Below, in pieces: positions 1 to 6,460 of a stretch of DNA of 33,177 nt. Each line of letters begins with the position of its first letter. Within the stretch, counting starts at the first letter, position 1. The stretch comes from a virus. Position numbers and translations under genes: made by a program. The stretch lies in the IMG/VR virus record IMGVR_UViG_3300023115_000065, positions 1-33,177 of that record; one strand, given 5' to 3'. Under the pieces are notes generated by a model that did not search any database, was not told the origin of the DNA, and was given only the letters and a program-made list of their open reading frames with translations.

Positions 1-177
1 TGGGGGTGTTCCTCGTCTGTCTGATGGGGTGCGTCCTGCTGGTGTGGATGATGTGTTGCGGGCGTATGTGTCTGGGGAGCGTGTGTTGGAGCCGTGTGGG
101 CGTGTTGCGCCTTGTGGGCGTGTGGATCGTGTGGTGGGGTCGTTTAGGTTTTGTGATGTGTGTGGGGTTCGTGTCGG
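1..177. other. Left edge, no gene assigned
   Basis: This stretch follows the WhiB stop on the minus strand. The plus strand is almost free of A and C, so stop codons are rare and several frames stay open by composition alone. On the minus strand two frames are open to the edge: one beginning with a GTG at 190 and one continuing in frame after the WhiB stop. Neither has an ATG, a ribosome-binding site or a recognisable protein. A downstream minus-strand gene may begin beyond the edge. Confidence 0.4.
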
Positions 178-495
178 CTAGTTTCCCCACATTTGGGAGA
201 GTGTTGGTCGTAGGGCTTTGATGCCGCGTCGTTTTTGTTCGTTTGCTAACTGTCGTGAGGTGAGTCCGGCCCATACGCCGTGCATGTCTGCTGGTGGGTA
301 TTCGAGGGCGTATTCGAGGCATTCTTTTTGTACGGTGCATTCTGAGCAGATTTGGCGTGCTTGTGTGATGTAGGTGATGTCTTTGTGTTCTTTGGGGAAC
401 ATGAGGTGGGTTTTGTGTTTGCAGTTTGCGTGGTCGAACCATGTGGTTTGGGGTTTATCGTGGGTGTTTGTTGGTTCGGGTTTTTGGTTTGCCAT
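178..495 (-). CDS. whiB: WhiB-family Fe-S transcription factor
   Basis: A 105-residue WhiB-like protein, a family of actinobacterial and actinophage regulators that bind a [4Fe-4S] cluster and usually act with the housekeeping sigma factor. The cluster cysteines are visible: Cys in WFDHANCKHKT near residue 26, the CSECTVQKEC block near 50-59, followed by the GVWAGL turn typical of the family and a basic tail (EQKRRG) of the DNA-binding kind. It starts 3 bases after the Ntn hydrolase gene and is the last confidently assigned gene of the leftward operon. Codons end nearly always in A or C, matching the odd composition of the first 1.3 kb. Phage WhiB proteins are known to interfere with host WhiB regulation; that this one does so is inference. 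Confidence 0.95.
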   Translation of the reverse strand: MANQKPEPTNTHDKPQTTWFDHANCKHKTHLMFPKEHKDITYITQARQICSECTVQKECLEYALEYPPADMHGVWAGLTSRQLANEQKRRGIKALRPTLSQMWGN

Positions 496-498
496 TTT

Positions 499-1107
499 TT
501 ATTTTGGGTTTCTGGTTTGGGTGTGTGTGGTGTATGGGGGTCCTGTGTGGGGGTCCCAGTGTGCTGCTGTTTCTAGGGCTCCTATGCAGGTTTGTTCGAG
601 GTGGTTGAGTTTGAGGTTTGGGATGGTGTGTCGTAACGTGTATAGGTGTCCTAGGGCGTATTGGGCTCCGCTTCCTATGGCGTAGATTCCTAGTTGTTCG
701 GTGAGTACGGAGTAGTCTCCGTCTATACAGAAGATTTGGCCTTTTGCGGCGATTAGTATCGTTGAGGAATGTTCGGCGACGTGTGTTGATTGTTCTCTTT
801 GGGGGAGGCTGTAGCCGTGTGTGTCGAAGGTGTTTCTGAGTTCTGGGATGAATTTGGTGATGATGTGTTTTTCGATGTTGTTGTGTGTTGGGGGTTTGGT
901 TGGTTTGTGGGCGTGTTGGAGTAGGTTGATTGCTCTGAGGTCTCCGCTGGTGCCGATGATCCAGCCGTTGTTTTTGATGACTTTGGTTTGGTTTTTGGGG
1001 AGTGTGTTGATTTGGGTGGTGTAGCCGTCTTGGTCGATGCTGGAGATGCGTCCGTCTGCGGCGATGCATGCGCCGTGTTTGTTGGTGATTCCGATGATGG
1101 TGCTCAT
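499..1107 (-). CDS. Proteasome-like Ntn hydrolase
   Basis: A 202-residue protein resembling HslV and proteasome beta subunits. After the initiator Met it reads STIIGI, then GACIAADGRIS, then WIIGTSGDLRAI, and a second sheet with STILIAAKGQIFCIDGD and YAIGSGAQYALG, the order found in this fold. The start at 1107 is chosen because the frame upstream is Pro/Thr low complexity, because ATG overlaps the TGA of the upstream gene (bases 1104-1107), and because an N-terminal nucleophile would then be exposed after Met removal. The first residue is Ser rather than the usual Thr, so either Ser1 is the nucleophile or the protein is not proteolytic. Related small Ntn proteins occur in actinophages; no ATPase partner is visible here. 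Protease activity is unproven. Confidence 0.8.
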   Translation of the reverse strand: MSTIIGITNKHGACIAADGRISSIDQDGYTTQINTLPKNQTKVIKNNGWIIGTSGDLRAINLLQHAHKPTKPPTHNNIEKHIITKFIPELRNTFDTHGYSLPQREQSTHVAEHSSTILIAAKGQIFCIDGDYSVLTEQLGIYAIGSGAQYALGHLYTLRHTIPNLKLNHLEQTCIGALETAAHWDPHTGPPYTTHTQTRNPK

Positions 1108-1316
1108 GTTTTGAGGTGTTTGGCGAGTTGTTGTAGGTAGTTGTTGGTTTGTTGTTGGTCCCACTGGTGGTGTGGGTATTTCCATTTGATGTGGTTTTGT
1201 AGGAATTCGTTTTGTTCTTTGAGTTGTTGGATGGTTTGGGCGGCTTGTTTGGCTTGGGTGGGGCTGATCATGATGGCGGTGTTGAGTGTGTGGATGATTT
1301 GGTCTACGTTTTCCAT
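1104..1316 (-). CDS. Small coiled-coil protein
   Basis: A 70-residue protein not assigned to a family. Residues about 20-43 are Gln/Lys/Glu/Leu-rich with heptad spacing (TIQQLKEQNEFLQNHIKW), suggesting a short coiled coil. Its TGA overlaps the ATG of the Ntn hydrolase by 4 bases, so the two are translationally coupled, and it is the first gene of the compositionally skewed block. No clear Shine-Dalgarno is seen before the ATG at 1316. Confidence 0.6.
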   Translation of the reverse strand: MENVDQIIHTLNTAIMISPTQAKQAAQTIQQLKEQNEFLQNHIKWKYPHHQWDQQQTNNYLQQLAKHLKT

Positions 1317-1348
1317 TTGCGTTTAGATTTATCTGTTTTAAGTGTGGT

Positions 1349-1465
1349 TTACATGACCACTGCGAGTGTTATATATAGGGAAATGAGACACAAAAGAACG
1401 ATACTTACCCCTTTGGTGAACCTTTTCGGGAAGTCATCGTTGAGATTCGGGAACGTGTCTTTCAT
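1349..1465 (-). CDS. 38-residue single-span membrane peptide
   Basis: A short open frame in the gap between the metallophosphoesterase and the coiled-coil gene. It has a polar N-terminus (MKDTFPNLNDDFPKRFTKG), then a continuous hydrophobic stretch (VSIVLLCLISLYITLAVVM) to the stop, the pattern of a one-span membrane peptide. AAAGG lies about 9 bases before the ATG. The start is 19 bases after the preceding stop, so it fits the operon. Function unknown; chance occurrence is possible but the ribosome site and membrane pattern argue for a real gene. Confidence 0.5.
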   Translation of the reverse strand: MKDTFPNLNDDFPKRFTKGVSIVLLCLISLYITLAVVM

Positions 1466-1484
1466 CTCTGACGCCTTTCCCTAC

Positions 1485-2723
1485 TTACAAGAGGTGGAGA
1501 TTGTTCCAGCCGTGTTCGTCAACAGTGAAGTTCAAGGTTCCGGCGCGCGTTGACACACCGTACGAATCTTGGAAATATTCCCCGACAGCAGTCAAAGACG
1601 GGCAAATAATGACCGCCCTGCCTTCTTGTTCCTTCACGTTCAAATGGTGATAATGGCCGGTGAGCAGAATGTCAGCGTCAGCCACACCTTCATGAGCCCT
1701 ACCCATCGACTGATCTTTCCACCAGTTCCATACCGCTTGAGCAGCATTCGCTCCCGGCTTGGAGAGATGTCCGTGCGTAAACGCAACAATCTTTCCGGAT
1801 AGATTTATCGATAGGGAGAGTTTCTCCAACGGGATCTTGAAACCAACATGTCCGTAGACATCAGGGTTCATTGAAAAAGTTTCCGCCAACTGCTCAAAGA
1901 TTGCGACGTCGTCGTTATCTCCTGTTGTGGTAAACGCCTTTCCGGATAATCCCCGGTTTTCGCCATGGTTTCCGCCCACCGCACATACCGTGAGTCGCTC
2001 CACAACCGGTGCTGTGGACTGAATGATGTCCCTGATTCCGCGCCGTACAAGTTTGATCTGTTCACGACGGTCGGCTTCGATTCGGAACTGTTGCGACGGA
2101 TAGTGGCCGCACGTTCCCTCAACCAAATCACCCAAACCGACAATAACAGCGTGGCCGATATCAACGCCGCCATCACGCAAATGAGCAATTCGCTCAGGGA
2201 TTGCGCTGACAAGGTCTGCAATTCTTTCCGCCTGTAACTCAATTCCGCCTCCATCGCGGTTTCCGGTCTGCCAGTCTGACAGTGCAACGACAAAATGGGT
2301 CTCACCAGAGGGGGCCTTTTTCTTCGGCTTTTTCGCCTTCAGAATGGACTGATATACATCCTCTGGAATCGGGTTATTGTTCTCGACAGCGGTTCGCTTT
2401 TTCCTGAGTTCCGCTTTGAACGAGTAACAAATTGTGCTGTAAGCCTCTTCGCCGGGGGCGTCACGCTTCCAGCCATCGAACGATGTCCAACGAATTGTGT
2501 CGCCGACAATCTCGTAAATCTCAGGATCCAAACCTCGAGCGGCCAACAAATCATCCCAGTCAGCATTCGGATCAAACGCCGGATCGGTCGTGATTTCGCC
2601 TTTTTCGCCGTCCCACACAACTCCGGGTTCCCAGCCGGAAGGCATGTTCCGCTGCTTGATAGCATCTTTATATTCGTCTTGTCCCTCAAGGGCAGCAAGC
2701 CGTTTCCGTAAACCTTCGTTCAT
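1485..2723 (-). CDS. Calcineurin-like metallophosphoesterase
   Basis: A 412-residue protein with the ordered motifs of the metallophosphoesterase superfamily: ALSDWQ (residues ~148-152), GLGDLVEG (~197-203), VGGNHGE (~250-256), FTHGH (~316-319) and TGHYHH (~355-360). The first motif is DxQ rather than the usual DxH, so one metal ligand is changed. Residues 1-140 form a separate N-terminal region without a recognised domain. ATG at 2723 is chosen over the upstream TTG because it overlaps the TGA of the preceding gene by 4 bases (2720-2723). Similar proteins are frequent in actinophages, where the substrate is not established; nucleic acid or nucleotide phosphoesters are plausible. Confidence 0.85.
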   Translation of the reverse strand: MNEGLRKRLAALEGQDEYKDAIKQRNMPSGWEPGVVWDGEKGEITTDPAFDPNADWDDLLAARGLDPEIYEIVGDTIRWTSFDGWKRDAPGEEAYSTICYSFKAELRKKRTAVENNNPIPEDVYQSILKAKKPKKKAPSGETHFVVALSDWQTGNRDGGGIELQAERIADLVSAIPERIAHLRDGGVDIGHAVIVGLGDLVEGTCGHYPSQQFRIEADRREQIKLVRRGIRDIIQSTAPVVERLTVCAVGGNHGENRGLSGKAFTTTGDNDDVAIFEQLAETFSMNPDVYGHVGFKIPLEKLSLSINLSGKIVAFTHGHLSKPGANAAQAVWNWWKDQSMGRAHEGVADADILLTGHYHHLNVKEQEGRAVIICPSLTAVGEYFQDSYGVSTRAGTLNFTVDEHGWNNLHLL

Positions 2724-2977
2724 GACAAAGAATCCCAATCACACTTGCAGGCGTCAGTTTTCATACATTTCCTTTGCTGTCCAAGGCTGTTTCGGTCCGG
2801 AGCAATCCCCTCCGACTGCAAAACCATATGCAGCCGTCGAGTCGACACATTTGATAGCAAGGTGTCAATGAACGATTTGCGTGTCTCGTCATCCAGAGAT
2901 GCAGCCAACTTGTACGTCGAACACGTGTTCCCCGTACCGCAAGCAATTTGGACAAAGTCCAACTTGTCTTTGAGCAT
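2720..2977 (-). CDS. Small HTH-like protein
   Basis: An 85-residue protein starting MLKDKLDFVQIACGTGN. The middle (SFIDTLLSNVSTRRLHMVLQ) is helical and ends in APDRNSLGQQRKC, an arrangement like small DNA-binding proteins of mycobacteriophages; a CMKTDACKCDW tail carries three cysteines. GGAGG lies 9 bases before the ATG, a strong ribosome site, and this start is better than the longer frame upstream. It is the first gene of the leftward operon and faces the winged-helix regulator across a 90-base divergent control region. DNA binding is inference from the helical pattern and position. Confidence 0.65.
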   Translation of the reverse strand: MLKDKLDFVQIACGTGNTCSTYKLAASLDDETRKSFIDTLLSNVSTRRLHMVLQSEGIAPDRNSLGQQRKCMKTDACKCDWDSLS

Positions 2978-3067
2978 TCGTGCTAACCTCCACGATATGA
3001 ATTGGCCGGTGTGCCACATGGCACTGTACTACATCGATGTAATTTGTGCACGAATGGTGATCAGGTG
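2978..3067. promoter_or_regulatory. Divergent control region with inverted repeats
   Basis: Ninety bases separate the divergently transcribed HTH-like gene (2977, minus) and winged-helix gene (3068, plus). Two dyads are seen: GTGCCA-CA-TGGCAC at 3011-3024 and the perfect palindrome ACATCGATGT at 3031-3040. TAATTT at 3040-3045 could be a -10 for the rightward gene. Such dyads between two presumed DNA-binding proteins suggest operators for mutual control; no -35 of good quality is visible. Confidence 0.45.
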
Positions 3068-3619
3068 ATGCCAAAGAATACCGATGACCTCGTATCCGCA
3101 GAGGAACTCAGGAAGTCACTCGCTATTGCCGTAGGCGCAGAGCCAGATTCAAAACTCGTTGAGGAATTGATGCGCACTCTCGACGAGAAGAAACTCTTCC
3201 GTTACCACCGAGATGAACCGGCGGCACTTATCTCTTTACAAGGACGTGTTCTCATCGCCATTCTCGAAGATCCAACCTTGACGCAACGTGCGATTTCGGT
3301 GTATCTCGATTGCAGCCTTGGCGCAGTAGAGAAAGCAATTCATGCGTTACTCGAAATGGGAATGATTACAAAGACAAAACTCAATCGCAAAAATATTTAC
3401 CGTGTCGTTCCAGAAAAAATCGAAGAACATTCCGACATGGAACACCTGCGAAGCGTGCTGAAAACACTCGACAAATTACGGGCGCCAAAAACGAGTGCTA
3501 TCACCACCCAAACACCCGTGAAACCCAATGAAATCAACGGTTCCATCGTTCCGACGGGCCCTCGTGCTGTGCCTCGGAAAGTCGAACAAAGAACGGTTTC
3601 TGGCGATTCGCCGTTCTGA
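3068..3619 (+). CDS. Winged helix-turn-helix regulator
   Basis: A 183-residue protein whose residues ~59-113 read as a winged helix: LIAILEDPTLTQRAIS, LDCSLGAVEKAIHALL, GMITKTKLNRKNIYRVV, which is helix, recognition helix and wing of the MarR/ArsR kind. A Lys/Pro/Thr-rich tail follows. ATG at 3068 is taken because upstream codons lie in the divergent control region and do not look coding; an AGG sits close before it. It is the first rightward gene and probably regulates one of the flanking transcripts. The precise family is not certain. Confidence 0.75.
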   Translation: MPKNTDDLVSAEELRKSLAIAVGAEPDSKLVEELMRTLDEKKLFRYHRDEPAALISLQGRVLIAILEDPTLTQRAISVYLDCSLGAVEKAIHALLEMGMITKTKLNRKNIYRVVPEKIEEHSDMEHLRSVLKTLDKLRAPKTSAITTQTPVKPNEINGSIVPTGPRAVPRKVEQRTVSGDSPF

Positions 3620-3631
3620 AATGGTCTGCTA

Positions 3632-3958
3632 TCAGACCCTGCTCTGCATCCAAGCGTAAAAAACTTCGTCTTTAATTGGGACGAACCAGAGTTGAGCGGC
3701 ATCAATGTCGTAATCGTCACCGACTAGCGCCCAACAGATTTCCATCACTTCCTCTGGGGCACATGCACCGATGTTGCATTCCAGCCCGTATCGGCTGACG
3801 AAGTATTTGACGACACACCCAGAACGACTACTGCATTCGTCTCCGCCCGGACACGAAACTTCAACAATCTCGATTTCTGATCGATTGATTCTCATCGTGA
3901 TCGTATGGCCGTCATTGTGCCATCGCATGTCGTGCTGAGCGGCGTTCGCGGTATTCAT
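3632..3958 (-). CDS. Cys-containing small actinophage protein
   Basis: A 108-residue protein starting MNTANAAQHDMRWHND. It has a sheet-like front half (TITMRINRSEIEIVEV) and a Cys-rich centre (CPGGDECSSRSGC, then GLECNIGACAPEE), followed by DIDAAQLWFVPIKDEVFYAW. This pattern resembles small proteins of unknown function in mycobacteriophages. The longer upstream frame is rejected because it is poor in coding character. It lies opposite to its neighbours, converging on the winged-helix gene. Cysteines may bind a metal or form a zinc knuckle; no function is assigned. Confidence 0.65.
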   Translation of the reverse strand: MNTANAAQHDMRWHNDGHTITMRINRSEIEIVEVSCPGGDECSSRSGCVVKYFVSRYGLECNIGACAPEEVMEICWALVGDDYDIDAAQLWFVPIKDEVFYAWMQSRV

Positions 3959-4253
3959 CTCATGAAGCGTAGTAGATAGATTTACAACTAACAGGTTGTT
4001 TTGGGCAAAGCGGAAAACCCGCTGTCCCCCATATTTTACACCACTTTCTCCTCTAATCCGGTTCTCCGTGCATGAACTTACGCACGAAGTGAACACCTCG
4101 CCAGTTTCCGGGTGGTTGACCACTTACACCACTTTGGACGGATTATTCACCGTGACCATTCGTAGCGCGTCTGCGACATGGGATCAATTGACCACTTGGG
4201 TCCATTCGGACCCGATGGGGCTAATTGAAGTGGTGTTACTGAGAGGAGAAAAA
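3959..4253 (+). promoter_or_regulatory. Intergenic region with repeated TTGACCACTT
   Basis: This stretch holds no convincing gene. The ten-base string TTGACCACTT occurs twice (near 4116 and 4188), each starting with a -35-like TTGACC. A weak -10-like ATTATT follows the first at about 17-base spacing. Rightward transcription of the 4254 gene probably starts here, and the minus-strand gene at 3958 must also have its promoter in this region. Confidence 0.35.
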
Positions 4254-4514
4254 ATGAACACTTGGCCAGAACATATCGAGAAGTGCACGAAGTGCGGCGC
4301 CATTGTCGGAGTCGTCTTCGCGTTGTGTGAGGTTTGCCATCACAAACGCCTGAAGTGGATGGCATCAATGCCGGAAAATGCACGAGAACGGACTCTCCGG
4401 CGACAACTGGAAGATGACGACAGCGGGATGAATACCGAAACCATGTCGGGCGAATCCAAACGGTACTTGTGGCGAGAAGTCGCAGATTTCAAAAAAACTT
4501 TGAAAAAGGCTTAA
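4254..4514 (+). CDS. Small zinc-ribbon-like protein
   Basis: An 86-residue protein with two CxxC pairs, CTKCG and CEVCH, 13 residues apart near the N-terminus, the look of a zinc ribbon, then a charged helical tail ending KKTLKKA. The ATG at 4254 follows GAGAGGAG, a strong ribosome site 6-8 bases upstream; the longer frame upstream crosses the repeated promoter-like region and is rejected. No family recognised. It is followed by a 266-base leader before the beta-helix gene. Confidence 0.7.
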   Translation: MNTWPEHIEKCTKCGAIVGVVFALCEVCHHKRLKWMASMPENARERTLRRQLEDDDSGMNTETMSGESKRYLWREVADFKKTLKKA

Positions 4515-4529
4515 CAAATCGTTAAAACC

Positions 4530-4647
4530 ACTTTCATTTTGAGGCCGACTGCACGTCATCTACAAAGTAACCAGTAGAGCCAAAACGGACCCGAAGGGAG
4601 AAATATCAGAAACGGAACTTTCATTCTGAGAGGTCCTGCCCGTCATA
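4530..4647. repeat. Imperfect direct repeat pair
   Basis: ACTTTCATTTTGAG at 4530 and ACTTTCATTCTGAG at 4617 begin two ~31-base units that also share CTGC-CGTCAT near their ends. Units are 87 bases apart. They could be binding sites or duplicated promoter parts. Confidence 0.6.
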
Positions 4648-4722
4648 AGCCTTCAGAGAAGAAAATTTTTTCAACTTTTTTCTCGAAACCCTTATGAAAG
4701 GGCTAATCACAATGATGTAAGG

Positions 4723-4741
4723 GCAGAGGACATTCCTCTGC
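4723..4741 (+). promoter_or_regulatory. RNA hairpin in leader
   Basis: GCAGAGGA and TCCTCTGC are perfectly complementary around a CAT loop. No U-run follows, so it is not a simple terminator. It lies 40 bases before the start codon at 4781. Confidence 0.5.
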
Positions 4742-4780
4742 AAAACAACCGGGCAAACGCCCAGAAGGAAATTGATAACC

Positions 4781-5617
4781 ATGATGTTTTCATCACACAT
4801 TGACCCACGCGGAGCAAACGTAATCGCGTTAATGCGGTTCAAGAAGGAACGCTCAGTTCACCCGGCAGCGAAGATTGCTGCTGGAGCAGTTATTTCTGTT
4901 GACGCAACGATTGGAGCAAATGCTGCAATCGGACCACGAGCAGAAGTAAGCGGAAACGCTTACGTTGACGGCTCACTGATGAACCGCGCACTTGTTAAGG
5001 ACAGCGCAATCGTTGACCGCAACGTAGCGCTTATTCAAGAAGCAATGGTTTCAGGCGAAGCGCATGTCTTTGGTTACACGCAAATCTCACAGAATGCCCA
5101 CGTTGGGGACTGCGCAATGATTTCCGGCGAAGTACGCCTCGAGGGTGGCTGTCGAGTTGGTGGACATGCCCGTGTTCGTGGAGACGTTGTTATCCGGGGA
5201 GCAACCTGCATTGCCGGCAACGCCAAGATTCATCAGCAAACAGACGAAACCTTGGATTACCAAGATTTGACCTTGCATGCCGGCGTGTTCACCCGAAACT
5301 GCGACATCACATCATCGCAGGATTTCACTCAGATCACATACCGAAACGTCGTGTGGACCTGTTACCGAACCAACAAGTTTGGTGTTTATGACATCACCTG
5401 CGATCACGACGCCTCAATGCTTGACGGCGGAGCGCCAGTGAGTGGCCACGACGGACCTTGCTATTTCCCGATCCCAGAATTTGTGGAACGTGTTTTCGAC
5501 CAATGGAAGTTGGAACATATGGAGATTGAGCGTGCGCGATGCGAACAAGCGGAACGCGACGAACTTGACTCAATTGTTCGCACCGAAGAAATGCTCGAAG
5601 CGGAAGGGGTGAAGTGA
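4781..5617 (+). CDS. Left-handed beta-helix (hexapeptide repeat) protein
   Basis: A 278-residue protein. Residues ~27-150 carry imperfect hexapeptide repeats of the left-handed beta-helix type (AAKIAAGAVIS, DATIGANAAIG, AEVSGNAYVDG, AHVGDCAMISG, ARVRGDVVIRG), the fold of many acyl- and acetyltransferases. A second domain (~155-235) has several Cys and His (RNCDIT, WTCYRT, ITCDHD), and a charged helical tail ends the protein. ATG at 4781 is preferred to TTG at 4772 because AAGGAA is better spaced. Left-handed helices also serve as structural scaffolds, so enzyme activity is not proven. It opens a compact rightward operon with the next two small genes. Confidence 0.75.
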   Translation: MMFSSHIDPRGANVIALMRFKKERSVHPAAKIAAGAVISVDATIGANAAIGPRAEVSGNAYVDGSLMNRALVKDSAIVDRNVALIQEAMVSGEAHVFGYTQISQNAHVGDCAMISGEVRLEGGCRVGGHARVRGDVVIRGATCIAGNAKIHQQTDETLDYQDLTLHAGVFTRNCDITSSQDFTQITYRNVVWTCYRTNKFGVYDITCDHDASMLDGGAPVSGHDGPCYFPIPEFVERVFDQWKLEHMEIERARCEQAERDELDSIVRTEEMLEAEGVK

Positions 5618-5618
5618 A

Positions 5619-5783
5619 ATGAGGGCAGTGTGCGGAAAGAATCCAGATACTGGAGAATGGTCGATGATCATCATGTATAGCCACAAGGGGAAAATCAACC
5701 TTGCCATCTGGGATACTTACTGTTGTGGCAAACATGCGATGGAAGCACGCAAATGGTTTAACGAGGTGATTGGCAATGCGTAA
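5619..5783 (+). CDS. Small 54-residue protein
   Basis: A short frame starting one base after the stop of the beta-helix gene. The protein (MRAVCGKNPDTGEWSMIIM..., with TYCCGKHAMEARKWFNEV near its end) has three cysteines and an aromatic-rich core. Its end overlaps the start of the next gene by 8 bases, so all three genes are one operon. No family recognised; close packing and absence of any gap support it being real. Confidence 0.65.
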   Translation: MRAVCGKNPDTGEWSMIIMYSHKGKINLAIWDTYCCGKHAMEARKWFNEVIGNA

Positions 5784-5997
5784 GCAGCGACCAAAGAAGC
5801 GATTGATGTCTCCCGGCTTAGACAGTAATGGCGTCTGTGAAACAACAGGAAAACATCAGTATTCAAAAAACGCTGCTGCCAAGCGTGCAAGTTATATGCG
5901 GCGAACAATGGATGGCGTTCTACGAGAGTACAAGTGTGAGTACTGTTCGTCTTGGCATATTGGCAACTCGATGCGGAGCGTATATACTCGAAACTGA
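5776..5997 (+). CDS. Small zinc-finger-like protein
   Basis: A 73-residue basic protein starting MRKQRPKKRL. It has CETTGKHQYS early and YKCEYCSSWHIGNS late, giving a C-x4-H plus CxxC-x3-H pattern seen in small zinc-binding phage proteins. ATG at 5776 is chosen over TTG at 5770. It overlaps the previous gene by 8 bases and is the last gene before the rightward terminator at 6052. Nucleic-acid binding is plausible from charge and Cys/His pattern. Confidence 0.7.
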   Translation: MRKQRPKKRLMSPGLDSNGVCETTGKHQYSKNAAAKRASYMRRTMDGVLREYKCEYCSSWHIGNSMRSVYTRN

Positions 5998-6051
5998 CAG
6001 TATTCAACATTCAATGGCAATATATTGAGCGCTGAAACTCGTCGCTGACGT

Positions 6052-6088
6052 GAGAACGGCCCCCTAGTGGGGTCGTTCTCTTTTATTT
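6052..6088 (+). terminator. Rho-independent terminator
   Basis: GAGAACGGCCCC (6052-6063) pairs with GGGGTCGTTCTC (6069-6080) as a 12-bp stem with one G-U pair and a five-base loop, followed by TTTTATTT. It ends the rightward operon. In the minus direction no T-run follows, so leftward transcripts are probably not stopped by it. Confidence 0.92.
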
Positions 6089-6219
6089 GGACAACAGTAA
6101 GAACATTCACAGCAGTTCTTGCACGATTCGGCGCAATCGTGTTGGACGCAAGTGCAGCAGTGGCTGCAAGAGGCACAGTAAAAATGGTGCCGCTGATGGT
6201 TCTGTGGCTCCCTATCTAT
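6064..6219 (-). CDS. Possible Cys-rich metal-binding peptide (non-standard start)
   Basis: An open frame downstream of the small membrane gene with twelve cysteines in about 30 codons: YCASCSHCCTC, then HDCAESCKNCCEC and SYCCPNKRERPH to a TAG in the terminator loop. A His-rich stretch (NHQRHH) precedes it. No ATG, GTG or TTG is in frame after the upstream stop; the only candidate with a ribosome site is ATA at 6219, preceded by GAGGT. The opposite strand reads an Ala-rich hydrophobic frame over the same bases, because GCA codons are TGC on the other strand, so the cysteines could be a shadow. Either reading is uncertain. Confidence 0.35.
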   Translation of the reverse strand: MDREPQNHQRHHFYCASCSHCCTCVQHDCAESCKNCCECSYCCPNKRERPH

Positions 6220-6229
6220 GGCCGCTACC

Positions 6230-6460
6230 TCAGTCGTCTTTCTTCATGCCTTTGGCACCGAAGTAGCCACCGATGATACCGATGACACCACCAAGAGCAG
6301 TCTGGACAAGAGTCATCACATCAGAAGAAACTTCAACTGCCTCACCAGTTGTCTGGGTCTCAATGGCAGCGACCACATAGTCGCCAACAATGGCAAACAG
6401 GATCGCCAGCATCACACCGACGGCCAGCACGTACATTGTCTTTTCTTTCATGTCGTTCAC
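6230..6460 (-). CDS. Small two-span membrane protein, holin-like
   Basis: A 76-residue protein with two hydrophobic segments, ~9-32 (YVLAVGVMLAILFAIVGDYV) and ~51-69 (VQTALGGVIGIIGGYFGAKG), joined by an acidic loop, and a charged KKDD end. GTG at 6460 overlaps the stop of the LPxTG gene by 4 bases; ATG at 6451 is an alternative start. The size, topology and place in the lysis region fit a holin or holin-like protein, but such short membrane proteins cannot be assigned with confidence. Confidence 0.65.
   Translation of the reverse strand: MNDMKEKTMYVLAVGVMLAILFAIVGDYVVAAIETQTTGEAVEVSSDVMTLVQTALGGVIGIIGGYFGAKGMKKDD

Larger units (their letters stand above)
4515..4780 (+). promoter_or_regulatory. 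Long structured leader of the beta-helix gene
   Basis: No gene is seen here. It contains an imperfect direct repeat (4530-4560 and 4617-4647), poly-T runs near 4664-4680, a weak hairpin CCCTT/AAGGG, a perfect 8-bp hairpin at 4723-4741, and a GGGC-AAAC-GCCC hairpin at 4750-4762, then an AAGGAA ribosome site. The order suggests a promoter and a folded 5' leader, possibly with regulatory function. Confidence 0.4.

Noticed and set aside
6-685. Several plus-strand open frames rich in Val, Gly, Cys and Trp over the left edge
   Set aside because: They arise from the lack of A and C on the plus strand; the WhiB and Ntn genes lie on the other strand with clear family motifs.
6052-6088. Bidirectional terminator
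   Set aside because: Only the plus strand has a T-run after the stem; the minus-strand side continues ACGTCAGC.
5892-6176. Minus-strand 94-residue frame
   Set aside because: It runs through the terminator hairpin and antisense into two well-supported plus-strand genes.
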